Source: Moraxellaceae bacterium
Lineage (GTDB): Bacteria > Pseudomonadota > Gammaproteobacteria > Pseudomonadales > UBA3067
Assembly (NCBI GenBank): GCA_002401525.1
Contig: NVTH01000038.1
Coordinates: 6,841 to 22,927 of the forward strand
Length of the DNA stretch: 16,087 bases
Direction: 5' to 3'
A program made the position numbers and the translations under genes. Shown here one piece after another: positions 14,101 to 16,087 of the stretch; the first letter of the stretch is position 1; each line of letters starts with the position of its first letter. The notes below the pieces were generated by a model. It was given only the letters and a program-made list of their open reading frames with translations. It did not search any database and was not told the origin of the DNA.

Positions 14101-16087
14101 ACTTGCCCTACCACTAAAGAACTGTCGACATCATCGATGTCGGCAGCACCGGTCAGTAAATTACTGCTGCCTGCCGCAATACTGAAGCCTGCTTCTAATT
14201 GATCTTCCGTCGCACTGATACTGCCCGCACTCAAGGTGGGGTTATCGTTAGTGCCGGTAATGGAAATGGTGGCAGTTTGAACGCTGGATTCTAAGCCTTG
14301 GTCATCTTGCGAGGTATAGGTGAAATTAACAGTCGCGTTTTGGCCTGTGGGTAAATCATCGAGATCAAACGCATCCAGGGAATAACTGCCATCGGCATTA
14401 ACTGTTAAATTAATACTTTGAGTCTGTGCTATGCCATTCGCATCGGTGTAAGACAAGGTCACTGCTGTAGCGGATCCTACATTTGCGGCAGAACCATTCA
14501 CCTGTCCCACCACTAAACTGCTGTTGACGTCATCTACGTCAGCAGCGCCAGTGAGTAAATTACTGGTGGCGGCATTGACGCTGTAGCCCGCTTCTAATTG
14601 ATCTTCCGTGGCGCTAATACTGCCGGCTGTTAAGGTGGGGTTATCGTTGGTACCCGAAATGGTAATGGTTGCCGTTTGGACTGCGGATTCTAAGCCTTGA
14701 TCATCCTGGGAGGTGTAGGTGAAATTAACAGTAGCGTTTTGACTCGAAGGCAAATCATCTAAGTCGAAGGCACTGAGGGAATAACTTCCATCCGCGTTCA
14801 CGGTTAAATTAATACTTTGTGTCTGAGCCACTCCATCCGCGTCGGTGTAGGCTAAAACCACTGCCGTGGCTGCCCCAACATTGACTGCAGAGCCATTGAC
14901 TTGCCCCACCACTAGAGTACTGTCGACGTCATCAATGTCGGCGGCGGCGGTGAGCAAATTGCTGCTGGCGGCGTTAACATTAATGCCCGCCTCAAGTTGG
15001 TCTTCGTCGGCCGATATATCCCCCGCCGTTAAGGTCGGATTATCATTCGTGCCAGTAATCGTAATCGTGGCGGTCTGGACTGCTGATTCCAGCCCCTGAT
15101 CGTCCATCGACGTGTAGGTGAAATTAACGATTGCTAAATTACCGTCTGGCAAATCATCTAAATCAAATGCAGCAATTGAATAGCTGCCATCGGCATTAAC
15201 AATAAGATCCACTGCCTGGGATTGCATTGCCCCATCGGCATCTAAGTACGCCAGGGTTTCCGATACAACCGCTCCCACATTTCCTGCGGCACCATTAATT
15301 TGGCCCACTACTAATGAGCTGTTGGCATCATCAATGTCTGCAGCGCCGCTGAGTAAATTACTGCTGGCGGCATTGACATTAATGCCAGTCTCTAACTGAT
15401 CTTCGCTCGCGCTGATACTGCCGGCGATCAAAGTGGGATTATCGTTAGTGCCTGAAATGGTAATCGTTGCCGTTTGGACTGCGGATTCTAGGCCTTGATC
15501 ATCTTGCGAGGTGTAGGTGAAATTAACCGTCGCATTTTGGCCTGCCGGTAAAGCATCTAAGTCGAAGGCAGCGAGCGAATAACTACCGTCAGCATTAACG
15601 GTTAAGTTAATACTTTGCGTTTGCGCTGTGCCATCAGCGTCCGTGTAGGACAAAGTGACTGCTGTCGCAGCGCCTACATTGACTGCGGAACCATTCACCT
15701 GTCCCACAATTAAACTGCTGTTAACGTCATCAATATCCGCAGCAGCAGTGAGTAAATTACTAGTCGCGGCATTGACACTGTGGCCCGCTTCTAACTGATC
15801 TTCTGTGGCATTGATGCCGCCTGCACTTAAAGTAGGATTATCGTTAGTGCCAGAAATGGTAATCGTCGCCGTCTGCACTGCAGACTCTAAACCTTGATCA
15901 TCTTGCGAGGTGTAGGTGAAATCAACCGTCGCATTTTGGCCTGCCGGTAAAGCGTCTAAATCAAAGGCACCCAATGAATAACTGCCATCAGCGTTCACCG
16001 TTAAATTAATACTTTGAGTTTGCGCTGAGCCATCCGCGTCCGTGTAGGACAAAGTGACGACTGTCGCAGCACCCACATTAGCGGCGG
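11166..16087 (-). CDS. Giant VCBS/cadherin-like repeat surface protein, C-terminal part
   Basis: The gene is open at the right edge, so the N terminus is missing; at least 1639 residues are visible. Counting from the codon at 16076: part of a VCBS repeat (1-75), seven full 133-residue VCBS repeats (76-1006), a cadherin-like domain (1007-1110), two Ig-like repeats of about 93 residues with YQWLRDG and YQWFRDG (1111-1297), a second cadherin-like domain (1298-1397), an acidic/Ser-rich linker, a helical region (1490-1550), a hydrophobic segment (about 1555-1588, IVGSTLSITAGIVSWLLRGG and ALLASFMSSVPLW) and a very acidic tail with RDDDDETEDDQ. The repeats contain many Asp/Asn loops likely to bind calcium. 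Such proteins are cell-surface or biofilm adhesins. The C-terminal membrane segment followed by a charged tail resembles that of large DUF4347-type Ig/cadherin proteins rather than an RTX secretion signal. The downstream c-di-GMP gene overlaps its stop codon. Confidence 0.85.
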   Translation of the reverse strand, partial: AANVGAATVVTLSYTDADGSAQTQSINLTVNADGSYSLGAFDLDALPAGQNATVDFTYTSQDDQGLESAVQTATITISGTNDNPTLSAGGINATEDQLEAGHSVNAATSNLLTAAADIDDVNSSLIVGQVNGSAVNVGAATAVTLSYTDADGTAQTQSINLTVNADGSYSLAAFDLDALPAGQNATVNFTYTSQDDQGLESAVQTATITISGTNDNPTLIAGSISASEDQLETGINVNAASSNLLSGAADIDDANSSLVVGQINGAAGNVGAVVSETLAYLDADGAMQSQAVDLIVNADGSYSIAAFDLDDLPDGNLAIVNFTYTSMDDQGLESAVQTATITITGTNDNPTLTAGDISADEDQLEAGINVNAASSNLLTAAADIDDVDSTLVVGQVNGSAVNVGAATAVVLAYTDADGVAQTQSINLTVNADGSYSLSAFDLDDLPSSQNATVNFTYTSQDDQGLESAVQTATITISGTNDNPTLTAGSISATEDQLEAGYSVNAATSNLLTGAADVDDVNSSLVVGQVNGSAANVGSATAVTLSYTDANGIAQTQSINLTVNADGSYSLDAFDLDDLPTGQNATVNFTYTSQDDQGLESSVQTATISITGTNDNPTLSAGSISATEDQLEAGFSIAAGSSNLLTGAADIDDVDSSLVVGQVNGSAANVGAAIAVTLSYTDADGVGQTQNINLTVNSDGSYSLGAFDLDTLPAGQNATVNFSYTSMDDEGLESAAQIAVLMITGTNDNPTLSAGSINATEDQLQTGFSVNAASSDLLTGASDIDDANSSLVVGQVNGVAGNVGSMIAVTLSYVDANAVPQAQAINLTVNADGSYSLGAFDLSDLPSANVAVVNFTYTSMDDQGFESAVQTATLTISGTNDNPTLIAGSISATEDQLESGINVDAASSDLLTGAADIDDVDSSLLVGQVNGVVGNVGIPIAVTLAYTDAFGQAQTQSVDLTVNADGSYAIAALDFDALQEGTLATVAFTYTSLDDEGLQSMPQSATITITGTNDNPLITSPNAIDAVENQTVVSTVTSSDVDVGDTATYSITGGNDAAQFVLSSAGELSFSSALNFEVPIDSDGDGIYEVEITADDGKGGTNVQLVSVTVTDGIDMPEGLPSITGLVVEDEILTADTSAISDEDGLGVYSYQWLRDGSAVVDATENTYTLGDADVTHQISVQVSYTDGNGTLEGPLTSQATAAVQNVNDPSTGRPRIVGTVTEDQTLQVDTSELGDNDGLGSFRYQWFRDGSPIDGATESEYVLGDDDVSQPISVQVNYTDFYGAEESTLMSTATAPVVNINDAPVIVSSSLVDASENQSSVFTVTATDVDHGDILSFSITGGADGGKFSISANGELEFVNPQDFENFDGTNADGSYSVEITVLDKAGAMDVQTISVTVTDVNDTPTISSIEVSPTDDSTSSVIDVEEDIETLIEESVGEVTEEGVVGQPTPEQAGLDLGGLIEDAPVSLAAEKAQGRSEESQQERSIEDRGVGYKAVPLKFIDLTQLEMVHHSVDSEQPARVAQAVRNVSFVKELNQLNRDLDKAFQEDKDHYQLRSELIVGSTLSITAGIVSWLLRGGALLASFMSSVPLWKQLDPLPILGAEAKKRKELKDRDDDDETEDDQKDKQVEDIFDDEDSK
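11313..11414 (-). other. C-terminal membrane segment of the giant repeat protein
   Basis: Residues about 1555-1588 (counted from 16076) are hydrophobic, with a central LLRGG that may break them into a hairpin or mark the end of one long helix. PLWKQLDPLPIL follows, then a Lys/Arg-rich patch (AKKRKELK) and an acidic tail. The positive patch suggests that the tail is cytoplasmic, which would anchor the protein in the inner membrane. Confidence 0.6.
13059..15851 (-). repeat. Seven 399-bp tandem VCBS repeats
   Basis: Units run 15851-15453, 15452-15054, 15053-14655, 14654-14256, 14255-13857, 13856-13458 and 13457-13059. Each begins with codons for GTNDNPTL and is exactly 399 bases long with no indel. 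Each has EDQL, D-I-DD, VGQ-NG, VNADGSYS and FTYTS-DD-GL at the same places. A partial unit precedes them at 15852-16087 and continues off the window. The last unit is the most diverged, as is usual at an array edge. Units 2 and 6 share features (GNVG, TSMDDQG) that their neighbours lack. Confidence 0.9.

Noticed and set aside
13059..15851. Regular repeats considered as a CRISPR or satellite array.
   Set aside because: The 399-base period is in frame, translates into VCBS domains throughout, and there are no short repeat-spacer units.
16074..16076. A GTG at 16076 as the start of the giant repeat protein.
   Set aside because: It encodes the Val of a repeat motif (NVGAAT), and the frame continues open to the window edge, so the gene simply runs off the window.

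Overview
The window looks like chromosomal DNA of a free-living, probably aquatic Gram-negative bacterium, most likely a gammaproteobacterium. The evidence is outer-membrane-type lipoproteins, a TolC-type channel, a YefM-YoeB module very close to the enterobacterial one, a GGDEF/EAL regulator and a giant VCBS-repeat surface protein. Base composition is moderate and intergenic DNA is AT-rich (judged by eye, not computed). The species cannot be named from this.

Layout. 1-655 has no recognised gene. 656-2962 (+) encodes a 768-residue lipoprotein whose body resembles, end to end, the two-domain BPI/LBP (TULIP) fold of animal lipid-binding proteins; a hairpin terminator follows. 3066-4426 (-) is a cluster of three small envelope genes: a TPR lipoprotein, an overlapping tail-anchored coiled-coil peptide, and a cysteine-containing single-pass membrane protein. 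4719-5138 (-) is a GFA/CENP-V-type zinc protein, with an unassigned open frame just upstream. 5337-5905 (+) is a complete yefM-yoeB toxin-antitoxin operon with a near-consensus promoter and a palindromic operator candidate. About 5977-6418 (-) is a decayed hybrid histidine kinase (HATPase plus receiver pieces in several frames) that no open frame reveals as a whole. 6493-7824 (+) is a TolC-family outer-membrane channel.

7885-16087 (-) is the dominant locus. A giant repeat protein enters from beyond the right edge with seven complete 133-residue VCBS repeats, two Ig-like repeats, cadherin-like domains, a C-terminal membrane segment and a very acidic tail. Its stop codon overlaps the start of a 1094-residue membrane-bound PAS-GGDEF-(degenerate GGDEF)-EAL protein.

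How they may work together: the ATGA overlap implies that the repeat protein and the cyclic-di-GMP enzyme are made together, which suggests local control of a surface or adhesion structure. The convergent tolC could supply an export channel, but no ABC transporter or membrane-fusion partner lies in the window and the repeat protein's C terminus is not a type I secretion signal. That link is inference. The BPI-like lipoprotein is the most unusual single gene.
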